A stretch of DNA of 64,000 bases from an uncultured Catenibacterium sp. (GCA_900540685.1 UQGS01000005.1:5176-69175); one strand, 5' to 3'. Counted from the stretch's first letter, positions 1-9,320 are shown. Made by a program: numbers and translations. Notes: generated from the letters alone by a model not told the origin.

Positions 1-575
1 TGACCAATAATCTTAACAATATCACCCTTTAAATAAGGCTTATACTTCTTAATCTCTACAACAACCTTATGTCCAGGCATAGCACCATGAGCATGGGCTT
101 CATCTACATAAATCCAATCAGTGAACTTAGGATCATCAGGCATGATGATGAGTTCTCTTCTACCTTTTCTAACTAATCCAACAAGTCTTGTCATACCACG
201 CTTAATGATCTTTACAACACGTCCTTCAGGTTTTCCTCTATAGACAGTTGTTTCTATCATTACTTCATCCTGATCAAAAGCACCATTGAGGTTCTTACTA
301 TTAATATAGTATTCAGTCTCTTCATCAACCTTTACAAAACCAAATCCCTTTTTATTTAAACTCAAAACACCTTTTAAATAATGGAAATCATCAATCAAAT
401 GATAGTTATTATGATTATCTCTAATCACTTCACCATCTTCTTCTAATCTATTCATAAGCTTCACAAATGCGATATATTCTTCAGTAGAATCATAATGTAG
501 TGCACCTGCAAGAGCATCTATTCTTCTATCTTTTAAGTCTTTATTCTTTAATAATTCTAAAACATCTTCTCTCAT
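1..575 (-). CDS. rnr: Ribonuclease R, N-terminal part (cut by window edge)
   Basis: The minus-strand reading frame starts at ATG 575 behind a GGAGGTGAA ribosome binding site and runs off the window start, giving about 191 residues. The visible part is the N-terminal half of an RNase R/VacB exoribonuclease: a helical winged-helix-like start (MREDVLELLKNKDLKDRR), then cold-shock/OB-type segments with GFGFV and repeated basic strands. The catalytic RNB domain would lie outside the window. RNase R degrades structured RNA 3' to 5' in the cytoplasm. It follows secG on the same strand, as in many Firmicutes (secG-rnr-smpB), but an intervening hairpin may limit readthrough. Identification rests on order and domain style. 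Confidence 0.88.
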   Translation of the reverse strand, partial: MREDVLELLKNKDLKDRRIDALAGALHYDSTEEYIAFVKLMNRLEEDGEVIRDNHNNYHLIDDFHYLKGVLSLNKKGFGFVKVDEETEYYINSKNLNGAFDQDEVMIETTVYRGKPEGRVVKIIKRGMTRLVGLVRKGRRELIIMPDDPKFTDWIYVDEAHAHGAMPGHKVVVEIKKYKPYLKGDIVKIIG

Positions 576-590
576 ATATTCACCTCCAAC

Positions 591-622
591 AAAAGAAAAG
601 AGGCACTCATAAGTGCCCCTTT
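591..622 (-). terminator. Hairpin terminator between secG and rnr
   Basis: On the minus strand an 8-bp stem (GGGGCACT/AGTGCCTC, one G-U pair) with a TATG loop is followed by TTTTCTTTT. It lies directly after the secG stop and before the rnr ribosome binding site, so it probably attenuates rather than isolates rnr. Confidence 0.75.
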
Positions 623-626
623 ATTA

Positions 627-848
627 TTATCCTGCCATTTTAATAAGAATTGCGATAACAAAGAATGCAATACCTAGTCCTACAGTAATACGTGTAAGAA
701 CTAAATCCACACCTCTTTCTTTTTGCTGTGCAAAAAGATTAGAGCTCTGACCAGTTAATGCATTAACAATACCATCAGTTTTTCCCGTTTGTAAAAGACA
801 CACAATAATTAGGGCTATAGAAACAATGATCAAAAGTACTTCTAACAT
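627..848 (-). CDS. secG: Preprotein translocase subunit SecG
   Basis: This 73-residue protein has two membrane segments (about residues 2-20 and 50-70) joined by a short polar loop containing LTGQSSNLF. That length and layout are those of SecG, the small accessory subunit of the SecYEG protein-conducting channel in the cytoplasmic membrane. The start has a GGAGG site about 8 nt upstream. The neighbour rnr supports the call. Confidence 0.93.
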   Translation of the reverse strand: MLEVLLIIVSIALIIVCLLQTGKTDGIVNALTGQSSNLFAQQKERGVDLVLTRITVGLGIAFFVIAILIKMAG

Positions 849-929
849 TTTTCCTGCCTCCTTCTCTTTTAGACTTTTTCTACATTAGCGAATAAATAAT
901 ATCATAAAAATATATTGATTACAACACCT

Positions 930-2639
930 TTATTTGTTCACACCATTGTTGTAATCAAGGGATACAACACTAAAACGATTATTCTTTTCTATAAGTGTTA
1001 CTTTTACGTTAATAGTTTGATAATTGTAATAGAAATTCTTTTTATTGAATGTGATCTCTAATCCTACATCTGTATATTCATAATCCTCTAAACCACTTAA
1101 TGTGACATCTGATGCTCTTGTATAGTTCACTTCATATGTTGTCACTTCATCAAGATTTGTTTTATTCGCTATCATATCATTCACATTCGCATAATAGCTA
1201 GACTTCGCAAACTCTTCAAAGTTATCTAAACGATCACTATAGAAATACTGTGCACCACCAATTTCATCTTTCTTCTTATTAGAAATAGTAAAGAAATCAA
1301 TCGCAAACAATGCTGCAACATTCTGACATGTATTTCTCTTTGTATGAGATGCTTTAATATCTTCATGCACTGACTTCATTAAAGAAGTAGGATGATTAGG
1401 CATATCATAAGTAACCACAGGTGTATTCACAACTGGCTTTTTATCATTATGCGTATGATAAATAAATACACCACTTACCGCAATCACAGCACATAAGAAC
1501 CCAATAAGAATATATTTTACATGATGTCTCTGGGCTATCATTAAATATGTCTTAGATTCTTTGATCTTTGGTAAATCATCTCTTTTTAAGAATATATTAA
1601 TGATTGTAAGAACTGGCTTATATTTACGTGAAATCATATTCGTATATTCTACGAATATTTCAAATACAAGTAATAATAACCCAAATAATAGAAGTGATGC
1701 AGTTACACTATATATATGGATAAATGAACAGATAGAGAATAATGCGGTCGCAATATATAGGATAAGAACACTCTTAGTCTGTCCTAGTTCTAGAGAGAAC
1801 ATCAACTTATGATGTAAGTGTCCTTTATCTGCTTCATCAAAACGCTGATGATGTACTTTACGTCTAATAATCGCAATGAGTGTATCCATAATAGGTACTG
1901 CGAGTACGACAATAGGTGCCCCTAAAGTAAAGAATGTAGAGGTCTTAAATCCAAAACCTAATAATGAGATTACAGCTAACATGAAGCCAATAAATAAAGC
2001 CCCACAATCCCCCATGAATATTTTTGCAGGATGGAAGTTAAATATTAAAAATCCTCCAATGGCTCCTGCAAGTAAGAGTGTTAATGAAGTGATATCTGTA
2101 CGTCCATAATGAATAGAGATAAGTCCTGTAGTAATTAATACAATCATGGATATACCACCACATAAACCATCTAATCCATCAATGAGGTTGACTGCATTGG
2201 TAATACCTACAATCCATCCTAGAGTAACTATTAAGGCAATAGAATAAGAAAGAATAGTAGGAATATAAGGAATAGTAAATCCCTTTAAAGAAATACCACC
2301 ATAAAATATGACGATAAGTGCTGCGGCGACTTGTCCAAGAACCTTCATCTTTGGAGGAAGATCATGAATATCATCATATAAGCCAAATAAGAAGACAATC
2401 AAACCACCTATTAATATAGAGTTGATCTGATTATCTGTTTTAAGGAATACCATTGCCCCTATAAGGAATGCCACATAGATAGCATATCCACCTGTACGAG
2501 GAATAATACCATGATGTACAGTTCTATTATTTGTATGGGCTATTATACCCATTTCCTTTGTGATTTTACCGATAAAAGGGGTTAAGATGACTGATATAAT
2601 GAATGTCACACAGAACGCTAATATATTATTGAGTGTCAT
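930..2639 (-). CDS. tagO: Undecaprenyl-phosphate sugar-1-phosphate transferase (TagO/WecA type) with an extra extracytoplasmic C-terminal domain
   Basis: ATG at 2639 follows an AAGGAGG site and gives 569 residues; longer upstream starts have no such site. Residues 1 to about 345 are a multi-pass membrane enzyme of the MraY/WecA family, with the motifs HHGIIPRTGG, DDIHDLPPK, NLIDGLDGL, FMGDCGALF and HLHHKL. It should transfer a sugar phosphate (probably GlcNAc-1-P) to undecaprenyl phosphate and so start teichoic acid or wall polysaccharide synthesis. TagO/WecA proteins usually end near 350-380 residues. Here a further membrane helix (about 375-395, YILIGFLCAVIAVSGV) is followed by roughly 165 residues of polar sequence predicted outside the cell. 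I do not recognise that domain. WecA versus TagO cannot be separated from sequence alone. Confidence 0.85.
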   Translation of the reverse strand: MTLNNILAFCVTFIISVILTPFIGKITKEMGIIAHTNNRTVHHGIIPRTGGYAIYVAFLIGAMVFLKTDNQINSILIGGLIVFLFGLYDDIHDLPPKMKVLGQVAAALIVIFYGGISLKGFTIPYIPTILSYSIALIVTLGWIVGITNAVNLIDGLDGLCGGISMIVLITTGLISIHYGRTDITSLTLLLAGAIGGFLIFNFHPAKIFMGDCGALFIGFMLAVISLLGFGFKTSTFFTLGAPIVVLAVPIMDTLIAIIRRKVHHQRFDEADKGHLHHKLMFSLELGQTKSVLILYIATALFSICSFIHIYSVTASLLLFGLLLLVFEIFVEYTNMISRKYKPVLTIINIFLKRDDLPKIKESKTYLMIAQRHHVKYILIGFLCAVIAVSGVFIYHTHNDKKPVVNTPVVTYDMPNHPTSLMKSVHEDIKASHTKRNTCQNVAALFAIDFFTISNKKKDEIGGAQYFYSDRLDNFEEFAKSSYYANVNDMIANKTNLDEVTTYEVNYTRASDVTLSGLEDYEYTDVGLEITFNKKNFYYNYQTINVKVTLIEKNNRFSVVSLDYNNGVNK

Positions 2640-2744
2640 AGCTGCCTCCTTATTATGCTCATTATATATCAAATAGAAAGTATGTGCAAAACAATGAAAT
2701 CTACCGCAAATCAAATCAATTACTGTATAATATAGATAGAGCAA

Positions 2745-2787
2745 ATTTATACCAATTAAAATACATGTTGTTTTTATTGGTATAAAT
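2745..2787. promoter_or_regulatory. Inverted repeat operator ATTTATACCAAT ... ATTGGTATAAAT
   Basis: Two perfectly complementary 12-bp arms (2745-2756 and 2776-2787) are separated by 19 bp. The right arm lies inside the -35/-10 spacer of the promoter for the gene at 2828, so a bound repressor would block it. The downstream MurR/RpiR regulator is a candidate but not a proven binder. Confidence 0.6.
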
Positions 2788-2795
2788 GATATAAT
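2768..2795 (+). promoter_or_regulatory. Sigma-A type promoter for mupG-like gene
   Basis: TTGTTT (2768-2773), a 16-bp spacer and TATAAT (2790-2795) lie upstream of the ATG at 2828. The promoter overlaps the right arm of the inverted repeat. Confidence 0.6.
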
Positions 2796-2827
2796 GTTAT
2801 CGGAAAATAAAAATAGGAGGATTTATT

Positions 2828-3919
2828 ATGCATCGCTTAGGAATTTCAGTTTATCCTGAAAAATCAACTCAGAAAGAAGTTTATGATTACTTAGAACTTG
2901 CTGCTAAGTATGGCTTCTCAAGAATCTTTACTTGTTTATTATCAGTGAATGATCCAAAAGAAAAGATCATGAAGGACTTTGGAGAATTCATGGATAAAGC
3001 ACATTCTTTAGGTTATGTTGTTGCAGTAGATACTAACCCAGAAGTATTTAAACATTTAGGTGCTACTTATAGTGATTTAAAACCATTCCATGATATGGGT
3101 GTAGATATCATCCGTTTAGATGGTTCATTTGGTACTACAGGAGATATCCAGGTTACTAGAAACCCTTATAATATTCAGATTGAATTCAACGGTTCTATGG
3201 ACCAGGGTGTTGAATTATTATTAGAACAGGGTGGAAACAAAGATCAGGTTATTATCTGTCATAACTTCTTCCCAGAAAGATATTCTGGTTTAGACTGGAA
3301 CTATTTCGTTAACTTCAATGCTTACTGGAAATCATTAAATCTTCATACAGCTGCATTCGTATCAAGTAACCAGCCACATACACATGGTCCTTGGAATGTA
3401 TTCTGTGGATTACCAACAGTAGAAATCTTAAGAGGTCTTCCAATTGATTTACAGGCTCGTTTAATGCTTGCAACTGGAGATGTTGATGATATTATCATCG
3501 GTAACGCTTATGCTTCAGAAGAAGAATTAAAAGCTTTATCAGAAGTTGATTACCAGAGCATCTGCTTCAAGATTGATGAAGTAGAAGGTTTATCAGATAT
3601 CGAAAAGGAAATCATTTATGATTACTATCCACACTGGGATCGTTATGATCATTCTTCATTCTTCTTACGTTCATCTGGAAGCAGAGTAAAGTATAAGAAT
3701 GAAAGCATCCCACATCGTGAAACAGAACAGAAGATGTTCCATCGTGGTGATGTATTAATCGTTAATGATAACTTAGCTCATTATCGTGGTGAATTAGAAA
3801 TCGCTTTAAGAGATATTCCAAATGATGGTGAAAGAAACCTTTGTGGTCATGTAAAAGAAGAAGAAATGATGTTCTTAGACATGATTGAACCAGGTCACTA
3901 TTTCAAAATTATTAAATAA
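2828..3919 (+). CDS. mupG: MupG-family (DUF871) TIM-barrel protein, probable 6-phospho-N-acetylmuramidase
   Basis: The 363-residue protein begins GISVYPEKSTQKEVYDYLELAAKYGF and has the two-part structure of the DUF871/MupG family: a TIM barrel (about 1-240) and a C-terminal beta domain (about 250-360, ending near HRGDVLIVNDNLAHYRGELE). S. aureus MupG hydrolyses MurNAc-6-phosphate-GlcNAc after uptake by a phosphotransferase system. The start follows AATAGGAGG. A hairpin terminator follows the gene, then a GH1 phospho-glycosidase and a convergent RpiR/MurR regulator, which together fit amino-sugar or cell-wall fragment recovery. No PTS permease lies in this stretch. Family assignment is good; exact substrate is inferred. 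Confidence 0.82.
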   Translation: MHRLGISVYPEKSTQKEVYDYLELAAKYGFSRIFTCLLSVNDPKEKIMKDFGEFMDKAHSLGYVVAVDTNPEVFKHLGATYSDLKPFHDMGVDIIRLDGSFGTTGDIQVTRNPYNIQIEFNGSMDQGVELLLEQGGNKDQVIICHNFFPERYSGLDWNYFVNFNAYWKSLNLHTAAFVSSNQPHTHGPWNVFCGLPTVEILRGLPIDLQARLMLATGDVDDIIIGNAYASEEELKALSEVDYQSICFKIDEVEGLSDIEKEIIYDYYPHWDRYDHSSFFLRSSGSRVKYKNESIPHRETEQKMFHRGDVLIVNDNLAHYRGELEIALRDIPNDGERNLCGHVKEEEMMFLDMIEPGHYFKIIK

Positions 3920-3926
3920 TATATGA

Positions 3927-3957
3927 GGCTATGTGCATGATGCATATAGTCTTTTTT
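3927..3957 (+). terminator. Terminator after mupG-like gene
   Basis: An 11-bp stem with G-U pairs (GGCTATGTGCA/TGCATATAGTC) and TGA loop is followed by TTTTTT. Confidence 0.75.
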
Positions 3958-4093
3958 AAATGTTCTATATTACCACTTTTATCATGAGATACAGTGTTTT
4001 TTCATATCTAGGAAACGCCTTTCACAAATAGGAAGAATCAAGTTCTTACTCTTATTTTAGATTAGAATAGAAATATATAGGAGGGAAAAGAGT

Positions 4094-5575
4094 ATGAGTT
4101 TTCCAAAGAATTTTTTATGGGGTGGCGCTGTTGCTGCCAATCAATGTGAAGGAGCCTGGTTAGATGATGGTAAAGAACCTAATGTCACTGATGTCATGGT
4201 AGGTATTGGTTCTAAGGATCCTGGTATTAAATGGAATGAAGAAACAAAGAAATATGAAATGTGCTTAGATCCAAATAAAGCATACTTAAGTCATGAAGCC
4301 ATTGACTTCTATCATAGATATAAAGAAGACCTAAAGTTAATGGCTGGTATGGGCTTTAATTGCTTTAGAACATCTATTGCCTGGGGTAGAATCTTCCCTA
4401 ATGGGGATGAAGAAACACCTAATGAAAAAGGTTTAGCTTTCTATGATGATATGATTGAAACAATGTTGGAACTTGGTATGGAACCAGTGATCACATTAAG
4501 TCATTATGAAACACCTCTACATCTTATTACTGAATACGGAGGATGGAGTAATCGTAAATTGATTGACTTCTGGAAACGTTATGTCACTACAGTATTTAAG
4601 AGATATAAAGGTAAAGTAAAATACTGGCTTACTTTTAATGAAGTCAATAATATGATGATCAACCCACTTGTTGCTGGTGGAGTATTAACTATTGATAATC
4701 CAAAAGATCCAAGTGATCCTATTGGTTCTACAACTGAAAAAGATAAGTGGCTTGCTTACTATAATATCTGTGTAGCTAATGCCTGGACAGTTAAACTATG
4801 CCGTGAGATTGATAAGGATGCACAGGTAGGATGTATGTTAACATGTTCATCTGTCGCAACATATCCATATGATTGTAATCCTGATAATGTCTTTGGGGCA
4901 TATAATACAGTAAGATTAAATAACTTCTATTTTGGTGATGCTTTCTGTTTAGGAGAAATCCCTGGTTATGTAAAACGTGTATGGAGAGAACATGACTGTG
5001 CACCTGAAGTAAGAGAAGATGAATTACAGTTAATAAAAGAAAATACAGTGGCTTTCTTCTCATTCAGTTATTATCGTTCTACTACATATGATCAGTCTGT
5101 TGGTATGGATGGTAATACAGGTGGATTAAAAGGACGTGCTAATCCATTTGTAAAGGAATGTTCACCAGAACCTTGGTGCTGGCCAGTTGATCCAAAAGGT
5201 ATCCGTTATGTTATGAATATCTTATATGACCGTTATCATTTACCACTCTTTATTGTAGAAAATGGTATTGGTTTAGATGAAAACCTAGATGAAACAGGAC
5301 ATATTCATGATGAATATAGAATGTATTACATCAAGGAACATTTAAAATATGTTCATGAAGCTATTCTAGATGGTGTTGAATGTATGGGTTACTTATATTG
5401 GGGACCTATTGATGTAGTTTCTGCAGGTACTGGAGAAATGAAGAAACGTTATGGTTTTGTCTATGTAGATCGTTTTAATGATGGACATGGAACACTTGAA
5501 AGAAAACTTAAAGATTCTTATAAAGAATATAAAGAAATCATTGAAACAAATGGAGACTCTATTCTTCATCCTTAA
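4094..5575 (+). CDS. Glycoside hydrolase family 1, 6-phospho-beta-glucosidase
   Basis: The 493-residue protein starts FPKNFLWGGAVAANQCEGAW, the standard GH1 opening. The acid/base Glu is in TFNEV (about E183) and the nucleophile Glu in IVENG (about E389). The C-terminal GEMKKRYGFVYVD segment carries the Lys-Tyr pair that GH1 enzymes use to hold a 6-phosphate. It should split phosphorylated beta-glucosides imported by a PTS into glucose-6-phosphate and an aglycone. It has a GGAGG site about 8 nt upstream, follows the mupG-like gene in the same direction, and overlaps the end of the convergent murR-like gene by 17 bp. Confidence 0.93.
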   Translation: MSFPKNFLWGGAVAANQCEGAWLDDGKEPNVTDVMVGIGSKDPGIKWNEETKKYEMCLDPNKAYLSHEAIDFYHRYKEDLKLMAGMGFNCFRTSIAWGRIFPNGDEETPNEKGLAFYDDMIETMLELGMEPVITLSHYETPLHLITEYGGWSNRKLIDFWKRYVTTVFKRYKGKVKYWLTFNEVNNMMINPLVAGGVLTIDNPKDPSDPIGSTTEKDKWLAYYNICVANAWTVKLCREIDKDAQVGCMLTCSSVATYPYDCNPDNVFGAYNTVRLNNFYFGDAFCLGEIPGYVKRVWREHDCAPEVREDELQLIKENTVAFFSFSYYRSTTYDQSVGMDGNTGGLKGRANPFVKECSPEPWCWPVDPKGIRYVMNILYDRYHLPLFIVENGIGLDENLDETGHIHDEYRMYYIKEHLKYVHEAILDGVECMGYLYWGPIDVVSAGTGEMKKRYGFVYVDRFNDGHGTLERKLKDSYKEYKEIIETNGDSILHP

Positions 5576-6434
5576 GAATTGTATTACTGATCTGGCGTGA
5601 TTCTGTTAATTGCGCCAGTTTTATTTTATGTTCATAATTTTTATCATAATGAACCTGGAAAAAACATGAATACAATATATCCATTAATAGATGAATACTC
5701 TCTAGAGATGTATAAGCACCAATCTTCTTATAAGACTTTTCTCTTGTAGATACATAGAGTGAAGCATTCGCAAGATGGGATAAATCATTCTCCCCAATAC
5801 TTGTCAGGGCAATCATAGGAACACCATTATTATGTAGTACTTCAGCTGCATCTAATAAAGGTTCAGTCTGTCCTGAATAGGAAACAAAGATACAACAATC
5901 ATCCTTAGGTATCATGAGTGCTTCTGGTAACAAGTGTCCATCTGTATAAGTTCTTGCATCTACACCTATTCTTCTGAACTTAAATACAAGTTCTTCTGCC
6001 GCATAACAAAGATTCGTAATAGCCATGACATGAATACGTTTGGACTTTAAAAGGATATTAACTGCTTTTTGTAATGTATCAGGATTAATAAGAGAGAGTG
6101 TATCTTCTACACTTTCCTGATGTAACTGTCCAATCTTATGCGCAATATTAATAAATGAATCGTTTTCATCAAAAGGTGTATTGGCATCAATATTATTAAA
6201 GTGACTATTCAAGTATCGTATTTCTTTTAGATAGTCTTTCTTAAAATCATTCCATCCAGAATAACCTAACTTCTTTGCGATACGCACAAGAGTAGAAGGG
6301 GTCGTATCTGTTTTATCTGCAATATAAGTTGTTGAGTAGTTTTCTATTTTTTCTTTTTCTTCTTCTATAAACTTGATTACATCTCTTTCATTATATGAGA
6401 AATGGGTTTCATAGATCTTTTCTGTAAGTAACAT
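5559..6434 (-). CDS. MurR/RpiR family transcriptional regulator
   Basis: The 291-residue protein has an N-terminal RpiR-type helix-turn-helix (about 1-80, with YIADKTDTTPSTLVRIAKKLGYSGWNDFK) and a SIS sugar-phosphate binding domain (about 115-255, with VSYSGQTEPLLDAAEVLHNNG and LTSIGENDLSHLAN). Such proteins sense sugar phosphates and control salvage genes; the adjacent mupG-like and GH1 genes are the likely targets. It is convergent with the GH1 gene, the two stops overlapping by 17 bp, and divergent from the aminopeptidase gene at 6527. Confidence 0.9.
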   Translation of the reverse strand: MLLTEKIYETHFSYNERDVIKFIEEEKEKIENYSTTYIADKTDTTPSTLVRIAKKLGYSGWNDFKKDYLKEIRYLNSHFNNIDANTPFDENDSFINIAHKIGQLHQESVEDTLSLINPDTLQKAVNILLKSKRIHVMAITNLCYAAEELVFKFRRIGVDARTYTDGHLLPEALMIPKDDCCIFVSYSGQTEPLLDAAEVLHNNGVPMIALTSIGENDLSHLANASLYVSTREKSYKKIGAYTSLESIHLLMDILYSCFFQVHYDKNYEHKIKLAQLTESRQISNTILKDEE

Positions 6435-6526
6435 ACAATCACCTCATCTCTATTCTAATCTTTCTATCATATGTATCGCAAGAAATCTTGATTTTATATA
6501 TAATGAATAACGGAGGTTGATTTTAC

Positions 6527-7519
6527 ATGAATATAAATGAAGGAGCAAGAATAGTTGTAGAAGACTGGCTCCATCTTACAAAAGATAATCTTGTTTATTT
6601 TGTGACAGATGAAACAAAACTCAAAGAAGCAGATGCTTTCTTAAAAGCATGTGATCATGTAGGGGCTCATTGTAAGGTTGTACAATTAAAATCACATGAA
6701 ATACAAAATGGGAAAAGCATAGATGATTTAAAATGGGAAATGGCTAAAGCAGATGCGATAGTAGGGGCAACTAATTATTCATTTATTACGACTGATGCCG
6801 TGAACTATGCACTCTCTAGAGGTGCACAGTTCTTATCTATGCCTATGTCTACAAATAATGGTGAATCAATATTTGAACAGGAATTCTTAAAAATGGATCC
6901 TGATGAAGCCACAATGTTAGGTATGCCGATGTTCTGGGAATTACGTGATGCAAAAACAATACATGTCACTACTAAACGTGGTACAGACCTCACCTTTGAT
7001 ATCACAGATCGTTTTCCAGGTATCTTCCATGGTTCTCTATGGGAAGTAGGAAAATGTTCTTCTTCAAGCTTTGAAATCTATATACCACCAGTAGAATATC
7101 ATACAAATGGAACACTTATATTAGATGGATCAATGGGATATATAGGAATAGTGGATAATCCAGTAGAAATTAAAATAGAAAATGGTTATATCACTTCTAT
7201 AGAAGATACTGAAGATGGACGTAAACTGAAAGAATATTTAGAATCTTTTGATGATCTAGAAATGTATTGTGCCGCAGAATTTGGCATTGGGTTAAATACA
7301 ATATCTAAGTGTCGTGGAGCCAGCTATATTGAAGATGAATCTGCTTTTGGTACATTCCATATTGGATTTGGTAGAAATCTTGCCTTAGGAGGCAGTCATA
7401 ATGCCCGTGGACATTTTGATTTAGTGACACATAATCCAACAATTATAGTAGATGATAAGGTCATTATGAAAGATGGTCATGCCAAGGCAATCCAGCCGAT
7501 TGAATGGGGAGTATTATAG
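6527..7519 (+). CDS. M29-type metallo-aminopeptidase (aminopeptidase T/AmpS-like)
   Basis: At 330 residues this is shorter than classical AmpS/AmpII (about 410), but the C-terminal metal-binding half is clear: EFGIGLN, ESAFGTFHIGFGRN and SHNARGHFDLV supply the Glu, His and Asp ligands expected of family M29. The N-terminal half (DETKLKEADAFLKAC ... ADAIVGATNYSF) fits the Rossmann-like part of the shorter leucyl-aminopeptidase-like group. It should remove N-terminal residues from small peptides in the cytoplasm. CGGAGG precedes the ATG. It stands before the 5-oxoproline transporter and pyroglutamyl peptidase genes, which suggests a peptide utilisation group. Confidence 0.8.
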   Translation: MNINEGARIVVEDWLHLTKDNLVYFVTDETKLKEADAFLKACDHVGAHCKVVQLKSHEIQNGKSIDDLKWEMAKADAIVGATNYSFITTDAVNYALSRGAQFLSMPMSTNNGESIFEQEFLKMDPDEATMLGMPMFWELRDAKTIHVTTKRGTDLTFDITDRFPGIFHGSLWEVGKCSSSSFEIYIPPVEYHTNGTLILDGSMGYIGIVDNPVEIKIENGYITSIEDTEDGRKLKEYLESFDDLEMYCAAEFGIGLNTISKCRGASYIEDESAFGTFHIGFGRNLALGGSHNARGHFDLVTHNPTIIVDDKVIMKDGHAKAIQPIEWGVL

Positions 7520-7665
7520 TACTCCTCTTTATTTTTGTTCAAATATCATAAAGTGTAAGGGCACACAATTTGTATTTTGGTGAAATTATGTGTTTATCAA
7601 TTTGCATATAGCGACATTTATTGGTATAATTATTTTATCATTTTACGAAGGAAGAGGAAAAACAT

Positions 7666-8367
7666 ATGAATGATGCTATTAAACTTATCGGTATCGTAAT
7701 TGTCGTTATTGGGTTCGTAATGAAATTCGATACTCTTGCAACAGTTGTTGTTGCTGGTTTAGTAACAGGTTTAATCAGTGGTATGTCTATCATGGACATT
7801 TTAAATACACTAGGTACAGCCTTCTTAACTAACCGTACAGCAACTTTATTTATTTTAACTTTACCAGTTGTAGGTCTATGTGAACGTATGGGCTTGCGTG
7901 ATAAAGCTGTAGACTTGATTAAGAGTATTAAGAACGCTACTACAGGTCGCTTATTAGTGATCTGGGAAGGTGTGCGTACTCTTGCGTCTGCATTCTCATT
8001 AAGAATTGGTGGTCATCCACAGTTCATCCGTCCATTAATCAATCCAATGGCTCAGGCTGCTGCGATTGCGAAATATGGTGATATTGATGAAGATACAGAA
8101 GATCAGATCAAAGGTATGGCTGCAGCTTCTGAAAACTATGGTAACTTCTTTGCTCAGAACTGTTTCATGGGTGCTTCAGGAACATTACTTATCGTTTCAA
8201 CTTTAAACGAATTATTTAAGTCACATGGTGTTAACCAGGTTGTTACTGCTAACCAGATTGCATTATGGTCTATCCCAATTGCAATTATTTCTGTATTTGT
8301 TGGTGGCGCTTATGCTTTATGGTTCGATAAGAAACTTAATAAGAAATATGGAAAGGGAGGCAAATAA
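7666..8367 (+). CDS. 5-oxoproline transporter subunit, DUF969 family
   Basis: This 233-residue membrane protein has about six hydrophobic segments and the DUF969 pattern (LTLPVVGLCERMGLRDKA, GGHPQFIRPLINPMA, NYGNFFAQNCFMG). DUF969 and DUF979 proteins occur as a pair next to pyroglutamyl peptidase and are annotated as a two-part 5-oxoproline transporter. Here the DUF979 gene follows after 2 nt and pcp after that, the same arrangement. Role is taken from the family and context, not seen directly. Confidence 0.88.
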   Translation: MNDAIKLIGIVIVVIGFVMKFDTLATVVVAGLVTGLISGMSIMDILNTLGTAFLTNRTATLFILTLPVVGLCERMGLRDKAVDLIKSIKNATTGRLLVIWEGVRTLASAFSLRIGGHPQFIRPLINPMAQAAAIAKYGDIDEDTEDQIKGMAAASENYGNFFAQNCFMGASGTLLIVSTLNELFKSHGVNQVVTANQIALWSIPIAIISVFVGGAYALWFDKKLNKKYGKGGK

Positions 8368-8369
8368 CA

Positions 8370-9308
8370 ATGTTACAAATTGAATGGAATACAGCTACTA
8401 TTATCGCAGAAGTATTCTACTGCGTTATTGGTGCAATCTTTGCCGCAACAGGGTTTAATGCCTTAACTAATAAAGATTGTGAAAAGCCAGTGACTACTGC
8501 TATTTTCTGGTTCTTAATTGCTGCTTCATTTATGGTTGGACCATATATCCCAACTTGGATTACTGGTTTAATCGTAGTTCTTCTTGCAGTATTATCTGGT
8601 TTAGGTTTAGTAAAACCAGCTGCAAGACATATCCCAACTGCTAAGGAAACTCGTGATAATGCAGACAAATATGGATATAAATCATTTATCCCACCAGTAT
8701 GCTTAGCTCTTGTTGCTGTATTAGTTGCAACTTTCTTACCAAATCTTGGTGCAAACAATGCGATTGGTATTAGTGCTGCTTGTGCATTAATCGTTGCATA
8801 TCTTATCTTCAAACCAAAACTATCTACACCTTTTAAAGATGGTGTGAGATTAAATGATAATGTTGGTTCTACAGGTATCTTACCTCAGGTATTATCTGCT
8901 TTAGGTTCATTATTTACTGCAGCTGGTGTAGGTGCTGTAATCGCTGCTGGCGTAGGTGCACTTATCCCTGAAGGAAATCACTTAATTGCAGTAATCTTCT
9001 ATTGTGTAGGTATGGCATTATTTACAATGATCATGGGTAATGGTTTCGCTGCCTTCGCTGTTATTACAGTAGGTATCGGTTATCCATTCTTAATTGCACA
9101 GGGTGCAAATGCACTTGTTGTTGGTGCTTTAGGTTTAACTGCAGGTTACTGTGGTACATTAATGACTCCTATGGCTGCAAACTTCAACATCATGCCTGCT
9201 GCATTGCTGGAAACTAAGAATAAATACAGAATTATTATGACTCAGGTTCCAGTTGCATTAATTATGTTAGTAATTCATATTATCTTAATGTATCTTTTAG
9301 CATTCTAA
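8370..9308 (+). CDS. 5-oxoproline transporter subunit, DUF979 family
   Basis: The 312-residue protein is highly hydrophobic with about nine membrane segments and the DUF979 signature in its second half (GNGFAAFAVITVGIG, GTLMTPMAANFNIMPAALL). It is the partner of the DUF969 protein encoded just upstream, with a GGAGG site inside the end of that gene, so the two are almost certainly translated together. Pyroglutamyl peptidase follows 12 nt later, consistent with moving 5-oxoproline released by that enzyme. Confidence 0.88.
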   Translation: MLQIEWNTATIIAEVFYCVIGAIFAATGFNALTNKDCEKPVTTAIFWFLIAASFMVGPYIPTWITGLIVVLLAVLSGLGLVKPAARHIPTAKETRDNADKYGYKSFIPPVCLALVAVLVATFLPNLGANNAIGISAACALIVAYLIFKPKLSTPFKDGVRLNDNVGSTGILPQVLSALGSLFTAAGVGAVIAAGVGALIPEGNHLIAVIFYCVGMALFTMIMGNGFAAFAVITVGIGYPFLIAQGANALVVGALGLTAGYCGTLMTPMAANFNIMPAALLETKNKYRIIMTQVPVALIMLVIHIILMYLLAF

Positions 9309-9320
9309 GGAGGCTTTTAA

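Noticed and set aside
4005..4035. Possible cre site upstream of the GH1 gene (GGAAACGCCTTTCA)
   Set aside because: It misses several consensus positions around the central CG.
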